Part shown: in pieces, positions 1-8,958 of the stretch | How positions within the stretch are numbered: position 1 is the first letter of the stretch | Layout: every line of letters starts with the position of its first letter | From: Gautieria morchelliformis | Lineage: Eukaryota > Basidiomycota > Agaricomycetes > Gomphales > Gomphaceae | Reading direction: 5' to 3' | Assembly (NCBI GenBank): GCA_015179125.1 | Contig: WHVA01000042.1 | Location: 186,001-250,000, forward strand | DNA: 64,000 nt | Made by a program: the position numbers and the translations under genes | The notes under the pieces: model-generated | The model's input: the letters and a program-made list of their open reading frames with translations, nothing else | The model's database searches: none | Told to the model about the DNA's origin: nothing

Positions 1-383
1 AATACCTAGAATCAAATACACTACATGATTTTCAGTCAACATGCTATGTAAATATGAAGAATACTACTCGCCTCTCTCAGTGAATTTATTGTCACTGAGA
101 GAGGAGTGTAATCCTGTCTCAGAAGGCATATACTTGCACCCGGCCCTTTAGCGCCCAAGGGCTCGCGCGTCGAAGTCATTTCAAACTCCGCTGGGTGCAG
201 CCGCCTGTGAAAGTAGAAATAACAGAATGAAATGGAGAGATAGAGAGTGACTAGAAAATTTCGAAAATAAGTAGAGAAATGGATGCATGGTACAAGAACA
301 ATATGAGAAAATATTGAAACACCACACAATAAATTGAATATATTATGCTTGATTTTGGTGCAGGAGCATAAATGCACCCAACA
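1..383 (-). repeat. 3' LTR of copia element (cut by window edge)
   Basis: These bases are identical to 4759-5141, the corresponding part of the other LTR of the same element. In element orientation the LTR begins TGTTGGGTGC at position 383. About 105 bp of its end lie outside the window, so the left target-site duplication cannot be read. Perfect identity with the other LTR over 383 bp indicates a recent insertion. Confidence 0.95.
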
Positions 384-392
384 CGCCCCCTC
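384..392 (-). other. Polypurine tract of copia element
   Basis: In element orientation the sequence GAGGGGGCG directly precedes the 3' LTR and follows the pol stop codon by only a few bases. Its position and purine content match the plus-strand primer site of LTR retrotransposons. Confidence 0.8.
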
Positions 393-396
393 AAGC

Positions 397-3300
397 TTAA
401 TATATTCCGATTCTCTCGTTGAGGATTCTCACTCTAGGACTAGGAAGTCCTTTAGTGAGAAGATCGGCTAGCATGTGTTCCGTTGGTAGGTACACAAGCT
501 TGATTTCTTCATCTTCGACTATATCTCGGATGAAATATAATCTAATGTCGAAATGCTTGGTCCTCGTGTGTTGTTGAGTGCCATAGACAATGGCAATGGC
601 TGATTGATTGTCTGAATAAAGTTTGATGGGACAATTCAGCGGTTGGAATACTTCAGAAATAAAGTGGCGCATCCATAAGGCTTCTTTGCTCGCATGAGTC
701 AGGGCAACGAATTCGGCTTCAGTTGATGATAGGGCTACAATGGATTGTTTTTGACAACTCCATGATACTGTCCCTCCATCAATCTGAAAAATATAAGCCG
801 AGTATGAGTGCCTGTGCTCTTGAGAAGCCCAATCCGCATCTGAATACCCAATGAGGCCGTCTCGATTTTTCCCAAGTGTCAATTTGTAGTCCATCGTGCC
901 TTTTAGATATTTAAAGACACGTTTGACTGCATGCCAATGTGTTGGACCTGGGTTTTCGAGGAATTGAGAAAGTAATGACACTGCGAATGCAATGTCTGGT
1001 CGAGTGGCTACTGCTGCCCACATCAATGATCCTATCGCTTGTCTGTATGGAATTTTCGACATCTTCTGCTTGTCTTCGTCTATGGAAGGGCATTGGTCTC
1101 TGGATAATTTAACGGCTGGGTCGAGAGGCGTTGAAAATGTTTTGGCATCATCCAGATTGAATTTTTTGATGATTTTTTGGATGTATGCGGCTTGTGATAT
1201 TGCAATCGATTTGTTATTCCAATCTCGTTCGATTTTGAGGTTCAAAAGCCAATGAATCTCGCCTAGATCTTTCATGCTGAAGATCTGGGCAAGGTCATGC
1301 TTTACCTCATCGAGGATTGGTTGACTCTCAGCTGTGATAGTGAGGTCGTCTACTGCCGTTGCAATAATCGCATGCCCTCTCGGTCCACGTCTGCAAAATA
1401 CAGCTCCATCCAAAGCTGATTTAGTGAATCCTAACTTGAGAAATTCACCACTCAGACGTTTGTACCATTCCCTTCCAGACTGTTTGAGGCCGTAAAGTGC
1501 TTTCTTCAGCAGGAGGACATCATCTTTGTCTCCGGTCTCATATCCATACGGCTGTCTCATGTAAATAGGTTCTGGCAGTGTAGCATTCAAATACGCACTG
1601 TCCACATCCATTTGGTGAATAGGCCAGTTGTTCCTGGCAGCAATGGCACATATAATCCGTAAGGAAGTCATCCGAGCAACAGGTGCATAGGTTTCATTGT
1701 AGTCAACTCCAAAACTTTGTGTAAAGCCTTGGGCGACCATCCTCGATCTAGGTGTAATGGGTTCACCTTCTGGATTGCGTTTCCAGAGGAATACCCATCT
1801 ATTTCCGACAATATTTGCCCCAGGAGGTGGTTTAACCACTTCCCATACACCTTTGTCGAGTAGCACCTTATACTCTTTATCCATCGATGCTTTCCACATA
1901 GGATCATTTAAGGCTTCATCTGCATTGCTAGGCTCGGTATGATTCAAATCCGGCAGCACATTATCTTTGTTTTGATCGGAGGTCGAAAGTGTACTGATGG
2001 CAAGGTTATAATCACTGATGCCGTCAGTGACAGAGGATAAATCTTGTTCGAATAATTTGTCTTGATGGTCCTCAATGTCCTCGTAAGCTAGTGTAGTGAT
2101 ATCTGCACCAGCATGTCTCTTAGCTTGAGATCTTGTTACGGGACCACTTGGGGCCGGTTGCACCTGTTGCTGACGGATCCTCTCGCTTCTCCTTGTTGGA
2201 GCAGCTTCTTTAGGTCTGACATCAACAGTCTGACTGGGTTGCAGCTCTTTCAGATGTTCCTCTGGTTCATCATCATCAATTTCCTCGATCTTTGCCTCTT
2301 CGCTGACTAAGCGGCTAGGCATAGGTGCTGGCGCCGAGATGGCCTGTACCATTTTTCTGGATGTAGGTAGCTGTGACTCTTCAATAGAAATGATTGGAGC
2401 TTTGCCCCCCTTCATCTCTGAGTCAAAGATAACATTCCGCTCGACAGAAATCTTCTGAGAGTCAGGCCAGTAGATGCAGTGACCATGGCTCTGTCCAGAG
2501 ATTCCTATCCACCGAGCTCTTTTGGCACGGGCTGCTAGTTTGTTTCCCTCTTTGACTTTAACGTAGACTTCAATTCCCCACACGTGTATGTCTTTCAGGT
2601 TCGGTTTCTCGTGATGGATCATTTCAAAAGGGGTTTTGTCTGGCAAAGCTCTTGTGTGTGTCCTATTCCTAAGATAGTTGGCGTGCAAAATTGCATGCCC
2701 CCATAGAGTCTTAGGAAGACTTGATTCCAATAGCATGGCACGAGCTCTTTCAACTAGAGTTCGGTTTAAACGTTCAGCAACACCATTCGACTCTGGGGTG
2801 TCGTGTACGGTTAACCGATGCTTCGTGCCTTGCTTGGCTAAATGCTGTTCAAATTCTGAGCTTGTGTATTCGCCCCCTCTGTCGGAAACAAGTGCTTTGA
2901 TGTGCACGTTCCTCTGTCGAAGCATCAAGGCCTCGTAGAGTTTGTATTTTGAAAATGCTTCCGATTTATTTGCCATCAAATAGATAACCGATTCTCTTGA
3001 GTAGTCGTCGATGAAAGACACATAATAGGATTTCTTGTCAATTGTGGAGTGTCTCGCTGGTCCCCAGACATCAGAATAAATTCTGTCACCGAATTTTGAT
3101 GATCGGCTTCTGGGTTCCTGAGGAAGTGATTTGCGTGCAATCTTCGCCTGAATGCACGCATCACAAACAACCTTGTCACCTTTTGAGCTCAATTCAATGC
3201 CTAATATCATGCCACGGTTGAGCAAGTGCTGTAAGGACTTTTGTGAAATGTGCCCCATTTTTTGATGTATTTCCATGGCTGATGCGCATACATGCGCTTC

Positions 3301-4647
3301 GGCACTTGTGTGTTGTAAATCAAATCGATATAAGCCATTCAGTTTCGGTGCTTGCATCAATATCCTGCCTTTACGATTGGATATTGTGCATTTCTGATCA
3401 GCTATTTGTGTGTTATAGCCTGCATCATCGCACCGGCCAATCGAGATGAGGGTAACAGCCATTTTTGGCGCGTAGAACGTATCCTTCAATGTAATGTTCA
3501 CAGTCTTATCTCCAACCTTGTTAGATAGCACGAGTGAGCCTGAACCGAAGGCATCAAAAGTGCCTTTGTTGGCTGCACGAATTGTGCGCGGCTGTGAGAA
3601 TGGACTGTAATCCCTCAATAAATTCTTGTGAGGGGTCATATGTGCGGTCGTTCCAGTGTCGAGAATAACAACAGTGTCCAGAGATAAACTACTCAAATTA
3701 GAGCAGTCGAAGTTGGCGAAAGCGGCTGGACTGCCACTCTCATCCTCCTCAGAGGACACTTCTTCGGCAACATTCGCCTTGGCTTTGCCCTTCTTCTTTT
3801 TGGCTTTCGCTTTCTTCTTCTGACGTGGCCCCTGGCCTTCTTTACCACCTCCTTTAGCCCAGCAACTCTCGATAGCATGTCCAGGCTTGTGGCAATTAGT
3901 GCATGTAGACACCTTCGGGTCTTTCCGACCCTTCTGCCCTTTCGTAGATGAACCAATAAATGCCTGCTCTTCTTGTGAAATATTGAGAGTCTTTCTCCTG
4001 TCGTATTGAGCCTTTAGTACTCTGATAATATCATCGGGCACTAAGGGCATTCCACATTCTTCGAGCGACGTGGTAAGGGCATTCATAACTGCCTCATAGG
4101 AGGGTGGAAGTGATGCAAGGATGATGTCGGTGAACTCTCCTTCAGAAATTCTGGCTCCCATCTCATTGAGACGAGCATAGAGGTCTTGGGCCTTGTCCAA
4201 GTGATCTCTCAAGTCTCCATCCTCAGGACACCTCATACTGCGAAGCTGTCTCTGTAGGTTGGTGAGGACCATCTTGGGCTTTTTGGTCATCTCATTGACC
4301 AATGCATCCCAGACTTCTTTTGCTGTATGTCTCTTCTGTAGCATCAGAGCTAGTGACTCTGACACTGAGACGATTATTTGGGTTTTGGCCTGTCCTTCTC
4401 TGGCAAGATACTTCTCCAGCTTCTCCTCAGCCTTCTCAATCTGAGTTTCCTCAGCTTCTGTGAGAGTATGGCCTGGGGGCATGACTGGAGGATCAGGAGG
4501 TCGAATGGCTCTCCCTTCTATATGCCTGAGTAGATTTTTGGACTCAAAATAACTTGTGAGAGTAGCTCGCCACAGAGGCCAATTACTTCCATCTGTTGCA
4601 AGCTTCTCCACACCCAAAAGCTTCTGCGAAGTGTCTGCGGGGCCCAT
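397..4647 (-). CDS. Ty1/copia Gag-Pol polyprotein, intact
   Basis: A single open frame of 1416 codons encodes the whole copia set in the order gag, protease, integrase, reverse transcriptase, RNase H. Visible landmarks are a CCHC knuckle (CTNCHKPGHAIESC, about residue 247), the protease motif DTGTTAHM (about 329), the HQKMGH pre-integrase segment, integrase residues in SDVWGPA, SDRGGEY and the ESNGVAERLN segment (about 530-625), the RT box TAVDDLTI (about 1096, variant of YVDD) and an RNase H domain starting near GYSDADWAS (about 1266). The first ATG at 4647 is chosen because upstream in-frame codons lie in the LTR. There are no stops or frameshifts, and the LTRs are identical, so the element may still be competent. 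The start codon lies inside the primer-binding site. Confidence 0.95.
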   Translation of the reverse strand: MGPADTSQKLLGVEKLATDGSNWPLWRATLTSYFESKNLLRHIEGRAIRPPDPPVMPPGHTLTEAEETQIEKAEEKLEKYLAREGQAKTQIIVSVSESLALMLQKRHTAKEVWDALVNEMTKKPKMVLTNLQRQLRSMRCPEDGDLRDHLDKAQDLYARLNEMGARISEGEFTDIILASLPPSYEAVMNALTTSLEECGMPLVPDDIIRVLKAQYDRRKTLNISQEEQAFIGSSTKGQKGRKDPKVSTCTNCHKPGHAIESCWAKGGGKEGQGPRQKKKAKAKKKKGKAKANVAEEVSSEEDESGSPAAFANFDCSNLSSLSLDTVVILDTGTTAHMTPHKNLLRDYSPFSQPRTIRAANKGTFDAFGSGSLVLSNKVGDKTVNITLKDTFYAPKMAVTLISIGRCDDAGYNTQIADQKCTISNRKGRILMQAPKLNGLYRFDLQHTSAEAHVCASAMEIHQKMGHISQKSLQHLLNRGMILGIELSSKGDKVVCDACIQAKIARKSLPQEPRSRSSKFGDRIYSDVWGPARHSTIDKKSYYVSFIDDYSRESVIYLMANKSEAFSKYKLYEALMLRQRNVHIKALVSDRGGEYTSSEFEQHLAKQGTKHRLTVHDTPESNGVAERLNRTLVERARAMLLESSLPKTLWGHAILHANYLRNRTHTRALPDKTPFEMIHHEKPNLKDIHVWGIEVYVKVKEGNKLAARAKRARWIGISGQSHGHCIYWPDSQKISVERNVIFDSEMKGGKAPIISIEESQLPTSRKMVQAISAPAPMPSRLVSEEAKIEEIDDDEPEEHLKELQPSQTVDVRPKEAAPTRRSERIRQQQVQPAPSGPVTRSQAKRHAGADITTLAYEDIEDHQDKLFEQDLSSVTDGISDYNLAISTLSTSDQNKDNVLPDLNHTEPSNADEALNDPMWKASMDKEYKVLLDKGVWEVVKPPPGANIVGNRWVFLWKRNPEGEPITPRSRMVAQGFTQSFGVDYNETYAPVARMTSLRIICAIAARNNWPIHQMDVDSAYLNATLPEPIYMRQPYGYETGDKDDVLLLKKALYGLKQSGREWYKRLSGEFLKLGFTKSALDGAVFCRRGPRGHAIIATAVDDLTITAESQPILDEVKHDLAQIFSMKDLGEIHWLLNLKIERDWNNKSIAISQAAYIQKIIKKFNLDDAKTFSTPLDPAVKLSRDQCPSIDEDKQKMSKIPYRQAIGSLMWAAVATRPDIAFAVSLLSQFLENPGPTHWHAVKRVFKYLKGTMDYKLTLGKNRDGLIGYSDADWASQEHRHSYSAYIFQIDGGTVSWSCQKQSIVALSSTEAEFVALTHASKEALWMRHFISEVFQPLNCPIKLYSDNQSAIAIVYGTQQHTRTKHFDIRLYFIRDIVEDEEIKLVYLPTEHMLADLLTKGLPSPRVRILNERIGIY

Positions 4648-4653
4648 AACCCT
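4639..4653 (-). other. Primer-binding site, half-tRNA(iMet) type
   Basis: Directly after the 5' LTR the element strand reads AGGGTTATGGGCCCC. This complements the anticodon stem-loop of eukaryotic initiator tRNA(Met), not its 3' end, and closely resembles the primer site of Drosophila copia, which uses a cleaved 5' half of that tRNA. The gag ATG at 4647-4645 is contained in the site. Confidence 0.8.
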
Positions 4654-5141
4654 TGTTAGCAACTAGGGGCTATGGCAGGGAAGGTTCGGTAGAGTTCTTA
4701 GAAAGCTAGAATCAAATACACTCTCTCAGTGAATTTATTGTCACTGATGTATTAATACAATACCTAGAATCAAATACACTACATGATTTTCAGTCAACAT
4801 GCTATGTAAATATGAAGAATACTACTCGCCTCTCTCAGTGAATTTATTGTCACTGAGAGAGGAGTGTAATCCTGTCTCAGAAGGCATATACTTGCACCCG
4901 GCCCTTTAGCGCCCAAGGGCTCGCGCGTCGAAGTCATTTCAAACTCCGCTGGGTGCAGCCGCCTGTGAAAGTAGAAATAACAGAATGAAATGGAGAGATA
5001 GAGAGTGACTAGAAAATTTCGAAAATAAGTAGAGAAATGGATGCATGGTACAAGAACAATATGAGAAAATATTGAAACACCACACAATAAATTGAATATA
5101 TTATGCTTGATTTTGGTGCAGGAGCATAAATGCACCCAACA
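4654..5141 (-). repeat. 5' LTR of copia element (488 bp)
   Basis: The LTR runs TGTTGGGTGC...TTGCTAACA in element orientation, with TG/CA ends. The length of 488 bp equals that of the solo LTRs at 26002-26489 and 28896-29383. It shares every base with the left LTR where both are present. It belongs to a different subfamily from the two solo LTRs, which share several substitutions relative to it. Confidence 0.95.
4829..4862. repeat. Conserved 13-bp hairpin inside copia LTR
   Basis: The arms CCTCTCTCAGTGA and TCACTGAGAGAGG are perfectly complementary around an 8-nt loop. A shorter version of the same palindrome occurs about 110 bp away at 4720-4746. The motif is present in every copia LTR of the window (near 70-103, 26282-26315 and 29071-29104), with one change in the last. 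Its role is unknown; RNA dimerisation or polyadenylation signals are possible. Confidence 0.8.
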
Positions 5142-5189
5142 CCCTGGATCACCAAAGGGGCCAGGCGAATGGCAGTTGAGGATGCTCAG
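5142..5189 (+). pseudogene. Relic of gypsy-1 accessory ORF
   Basis: About 45 bp match the accessory ORF of the gypsy-1 element (16298-16343, opposite strand) with four visible substitutions before the last few bases. At 5166-5168 this copy has CGA where the 16.3-kb copy has TGA, while at two other CpG sites this copy has T and the other keeps C. The fragment directly abuts the copia insertion on the left and a gypsy-2 LTR relic on the right. Confidence 0.8.
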
Positions 5190-5615
5190 ATAATCACCTT
5201 CGATACATGATTCCCTTTGCTCTATCTCCTGTTCTTAGCATAGTGAGTATTGTGAGACCTCTGCCTCTACATCTTCCGCCTCCCACCTTGCAACTTAGTT
5301 TCTGTTGGAATTTCGGGGAGAGAGGATGCAAGGGAAGGGGACAGCACTGACTTGGTGTTGTGGTGAGTTACAAACAGATGAGTAAATACATGTAAACTAC
5401 TGCGTATTTGTAAGCTACGCGTTGCGTTTGGTATGGCGGTCACTCGATGCTGCTCGCAAATCCGGAAATATCAACAGTTTCTGACCTTTGACTTACCTCG
5501 ATACTTTCTGACTTCTGCCTTCCAATCTGAAATACTTAGGACAATAGTTCATTGGGGGCACAACACATAAGTTGAAGCCGCTGTCCTTTCTAGTCCTGAC
5601 TTCAGGAAAATGTGA
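5183..5615 (+). repeat. Decayed 3' part of a gypsy-2 LTR with insertion
   Basis: The segments 5183-5290 and about 5500-5610 match the last ~255 bp of the gypsy-2 LTR (compare 18733-18980 and 25670-25915), including the conserved run near TTCATTGGGGGCACAAC. Roughly 200 bp of unrelated sequence interrupts it. The relic starts at LTR position ~395, joined to the gypsy-1 fragment with a CAGATA microhomology. Confidence 0.75.
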
Positions 5616-6842
5616 TTTGTACATAATACCAGATAAAGACATCATCAAAATTCAGGACCCCCAAGATCACTATTGGATTTATTTCAGGACACAAGGGCAA
5701 GGAATTGCTACTAGAATGTAACATGTTCTGCCTTAGGTGTTCAGTTTGACCCACCTGATGAGGCATACGACTCAGACCTTTATGAAGCAGATGACTGTTG
5801 TTATATATAAACATCCCATATAGTGAAAACACTTATGCTACTCATGAGGGAACATACACAGGGGACACACATCACACAAGGGACATGGGAAAAGGATATA
5901 TTTTACATGATGCATTTTATTTACCCCAATGCGTTTGACCTAACCTCGCACGGGTACCCACCTAGTATTATACATACGCGCATGGTTATTGGGTAACCCG
6001 TGGTGGTAAATGTGTGGACGCGTTGTGGGCTACGCGGCGCGTAAATCGGACCGGGGAGCGGTGTGGCGTGACTGTCAGGCAAGCTTCGGACGCGACCTCC
6101 CACGACGGATGTGGTAGGTGACGTGGCTCGGAGACGGGCAAGGTACGGTACGGAGGTGTAGGCGGAGGCGGTGGCAGGGGAGGAATGGAAGGAGGATAGT
6201 GGATGACGAGTGCGGCGAAGAATGGCCCGGGCTGGATGGAGTTTAGGATCTTGTGGGCTCCCGATCAATTTCTGCCAAGTGCGTGCGTGGCTCGCGGGGC
6301 TGTGCGCTTCCGTACTTGGCGTAGTACGCTAGGTCCCTCGAGCTCCGCTCACGCGTCCCGGGGACGCACCCTCGCGTTCACGGGGCGTGTTCGCCTCAGT
6401 TGCGAGCGCGCGTCGGAAATAGCAGTGCATTCTTACGTAATCACGAAGATACAGGGGCGAATAACGTTAACAGACCCGACTAAGTAGATAAGAATTCTGC
6501 AGTGCGTGGGGGAGGGAGGGACGGTGCGTGGCGGCGGCGGGCGGGCACGCGGCGAGGCCAGTGGCCAGCGGCGCATTGCCAACCACGCCCCGCCAATCGC
6601 GAATAAGCAAATAACGGCGGTGGCGTGCAAACACCAAAACTGCAACAGACAGCTACGACGGGCGGACGCACTGCAAGGAGACTAATACAGACACACACAA
6701 CGAACGAAACCGAATAAGAAAGGATTACACTTGCGAGCCAAGATGACAGGGAGCGGCGCGCACCCCCGGGGGCGCGCCGATAGATAGTGTGTGCAGGTGC
6801 ACGCCGACGTGCGGTTTTTGCGGCACGCGCAGACGGCGTGGC
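5616..6842. other. Intergenic; AT-rich then GC-rich
   Basis: No supported gene. Base composition changes near 5930 from AT-rich transposon flank to GC-rich host sequence. The right part probably includes the 3' UTR of the GATA gene. Open frames here on both strands lack recognisable domains and look like GC-driven chance frames. Confidence 0.5.
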
Positions 6843-8463
6843 TCATGCCGCCGCCACTTTCCGCGGCTTCCGCGCCGCTTTGGGCGACCCCTCCAGGTCC
6901 GACGGCGGGATCACCTGCCAGCCCGTCACCTCCGGCATGCCCAGCGCCCCCGCGAGCCGCCCCGCTGCGTCCGCCCCTGCCCCCGTGCTGGCCGGCAGCG
7001 ACCCGCGGCGTGTGTAGTACTCTGCGCTGGGGGCAGCGGCCGCCCGAGCGTCGTGCTGCGGCCCTCGATGTAGTAGGGCGCGCTCGACGCCTTGGAGGGC
7101 GGGAGCTTGCTGTGCTGCTGCTGTTGGTGTGCGTGCGCGTGCGGCTGCTGCTGCTGGTGGGTGAGGCGCGTGGCAATGTCCGTGAGGGGCGCCGTGGGGA
7201 GCCGGATCGGCCCGTCGCGCGAGGAGGGCCGCGAGACGGGGAGCGGCGTGCTGGTCGGCGTGGCGTGGCCCTGCGGGATGGAGAACGTCGACGTCATGGG
7301 GGAGTTGTACCCCGAAGAGCCGCCCGAGTAGGCGCTGCCGCTGTCCCACTCGCTGACGCCGCTGCTGCCGACGGACGAGACGGAGCCTGCGGGCGGCGTG
7401 AGCAGGGCGGGACGGCGCGGTGGGGGATACTCACCCTCGTGGGGCTCCTTCTTGATCGAGTCGTGCTTTGACTTTGGGCTCGCGTTGGGCGAGGCCGCGA
7501 CCTTGGCCGCCTTACGCGCCTTGCTGCCGGCGCGGAGCTCGTCGAAGCGATGGGGCCGCGGGCGGAGATGTGTGCGCTCGTAGAGCCCGCACTTGTTGCA
7601 GACCTGCAACGGGGTTAGAAGAGGGAACGGACGCGCAGAAAGGAAGAACACGTGCTATTTTTCCGGGGTTGAGGGTGGAGCGGCGCCAGCTGGGGGGCTC
7701 TGTTGTGTGGCAGTTGAAGCAGCGGCGGCGGAGGTACTGGGTCTCCTTGGACGCGGCGTCGTCGGTATGCATGACGGGGAGGGAGGCGTGGGGATTGATG
7801 AACGTGGCGGGGTGCTGGTTGGGACGGTAGAAGGGCGCCTGGGTGGGGACGATGACGGGGGACGGGTGAGCGCTCTCGGCATCGAACTCGTGGATGGACG
7901 AGTGGGGGGACGCCGAGTTGGAGGACATGTACGGGTCGTCCAGGTGGCCGTGGAGGGCGGAAGGGTCTGCGGAGAGAGGCATCTGGGGAGGGTGAGCGTC
8001 GAGACGGGGGAAAGAGGAGGAGACGGACATGGTCCTGGATGGGGACGGGCTCGCCGTAGAATGCATCTGAGCGGTTCGAGTAGGGGCCGAGGAAGGCGCC
8101 AGGCTCGGAGTAGACGAAGGCGGGGGCCTGGGGGACGGGGTCATTGCCGTCGTTGCGGACGTGGGGGTACGAGGCCCTGCGATAGTAGTGCTGGTCGGGC
8201 TGGTTCTCGTGCCAGTCTGGGGGGAAGATCTGGGGGGACGGAGACGGGTGGTAGGGCTGGGGGTTGTCGAGCTTCATGCGGTCGTCGTAGAGGTCGGAGA
8301 GGTAGGAGCCGCGGTGGGAGTCGTCCCAGAGGACGTCGGGGCGGGCGTCGTAGGAGTCGGGGTGGATTTTGGGGTGCTGGGGGTGCATGTCGAAGGACGA
8401 GCTGGGGGGGGACGGGGTGTGCGGGGTGGAGGAGTCTGGAGAGAGGTCGAGGTAGGTGTCCAT
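6843..8463 (-). CDS. GATA-type zinc finger transcription factor
   Basis: Three exons are supported: 8463-8029, 7982-7656 and 7603 onward. The product is a nuclear DNA-binding regulator with one GATA finger, Cys residues in CFNC and CNKC separated by 19 residues (about residues 233-259), followed by a basic GLYERTH segment and a Lys/Arg-rich tail. The N-terminal ~230 residues are Pro/Ser/Asp-rich and the C-terminal part has Gln/His runs, as in activation regions. Intron 1 (7983-8028, 46 nt) is GT-AG; intron 2 splits the finger. In exon 3 the frame read from the finger stops at 6926, but a one-base shift at the C5 run opposite 7029-7033 gives a tail rich in ordinary protein sequence that stops at 6843. 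I infer a homopolymer deletion, real or technical. The specific regulator (nitrogen, light or iron) cannot be assigned. Confidence 0.85.
7604..7655 (-). other. Probable GC-AG intron inside the GATA finger
   Basis: The 52-nt intron starts GCACGT and ends TTGCAG. Removing it joins the frames exactly through the finger at ...PGKI|VCNKC. A GT donor at 7649 would also keep the frame but would add Ala-Arg inside the finger loop and has a poor consensus. GCACGT is the common fungal donor GTACGT with T changed to C. Confidence 0.65.
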
Positions 8464-8958
8464 GGAGGATAATAAAATACGGGTATGGTATGGGAGGAGA
8501 AGGATATTTATTGGAAAATACAGTATTTGAGTGTGGGTAGCTGGGTGGCCGAGGGCACGGCAACTCCCGTGGCGGTGCGGAGGGAGCGCGGGAGCGCGTC
8601 GTCGCTGGCGGCAGCGGTGAGAAGTGTCGCAGACAGTCTCGCTGCGATGCTGCTCGCTGCCCTCATGGTCCCGCGCCCTCGCCCGTAGCCTGCTTGCTGC
8701 TCGCTGCTCGTCTCGCTGACCGCGTGTTTGCGGGTGTTTGGCGTGGAAGCCGCGTGAGGCACGGGGTGTCTGGGGGCGTGTGGCGCTGGGGTCCGTGGGA
8801 AGAACCTGAAACACATTAATTATCTACATCGGGCGCACAAGTGCCGGCAGACACGCCCACAGCACACACCCCGCGCCCGCTCCCCCACACCGCACGCCCA
8901 CTCCCCCACACCCACCCCACCCCACACCCACACCCGCCCCGCGCCCACCACACCCGCC
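8464..8958. promoter_or_regulatory. Shared divergent promoter region
   Basis: The ~495 bp between the start codons of the GATA gene (minus) and the membrane protein gene (plus) must hold both promoters. The half next to the plus gene is a C/CA-rich tract (8840-8955) typical of basidiomycete promoters lacking a clear TATA box. No specific operator could be identified. Confidence 0.6.

Noticed and set aside
36..377. 113-codon frame inside the copia LTRs (also 4794-5135, 26008-26349, 29036-29377)
   Set aside because: It lies entirely inside the LTR, recurs in every LTR copy and has no recognisable domain; the LTR repeat explains it.
6433..7471. Several overlapping open frames 3' of and opposite to the GATA gene
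   Set aside because: They are GC-driven shadow frames in the 3' flank and on the complementary strand of the GATA exons.
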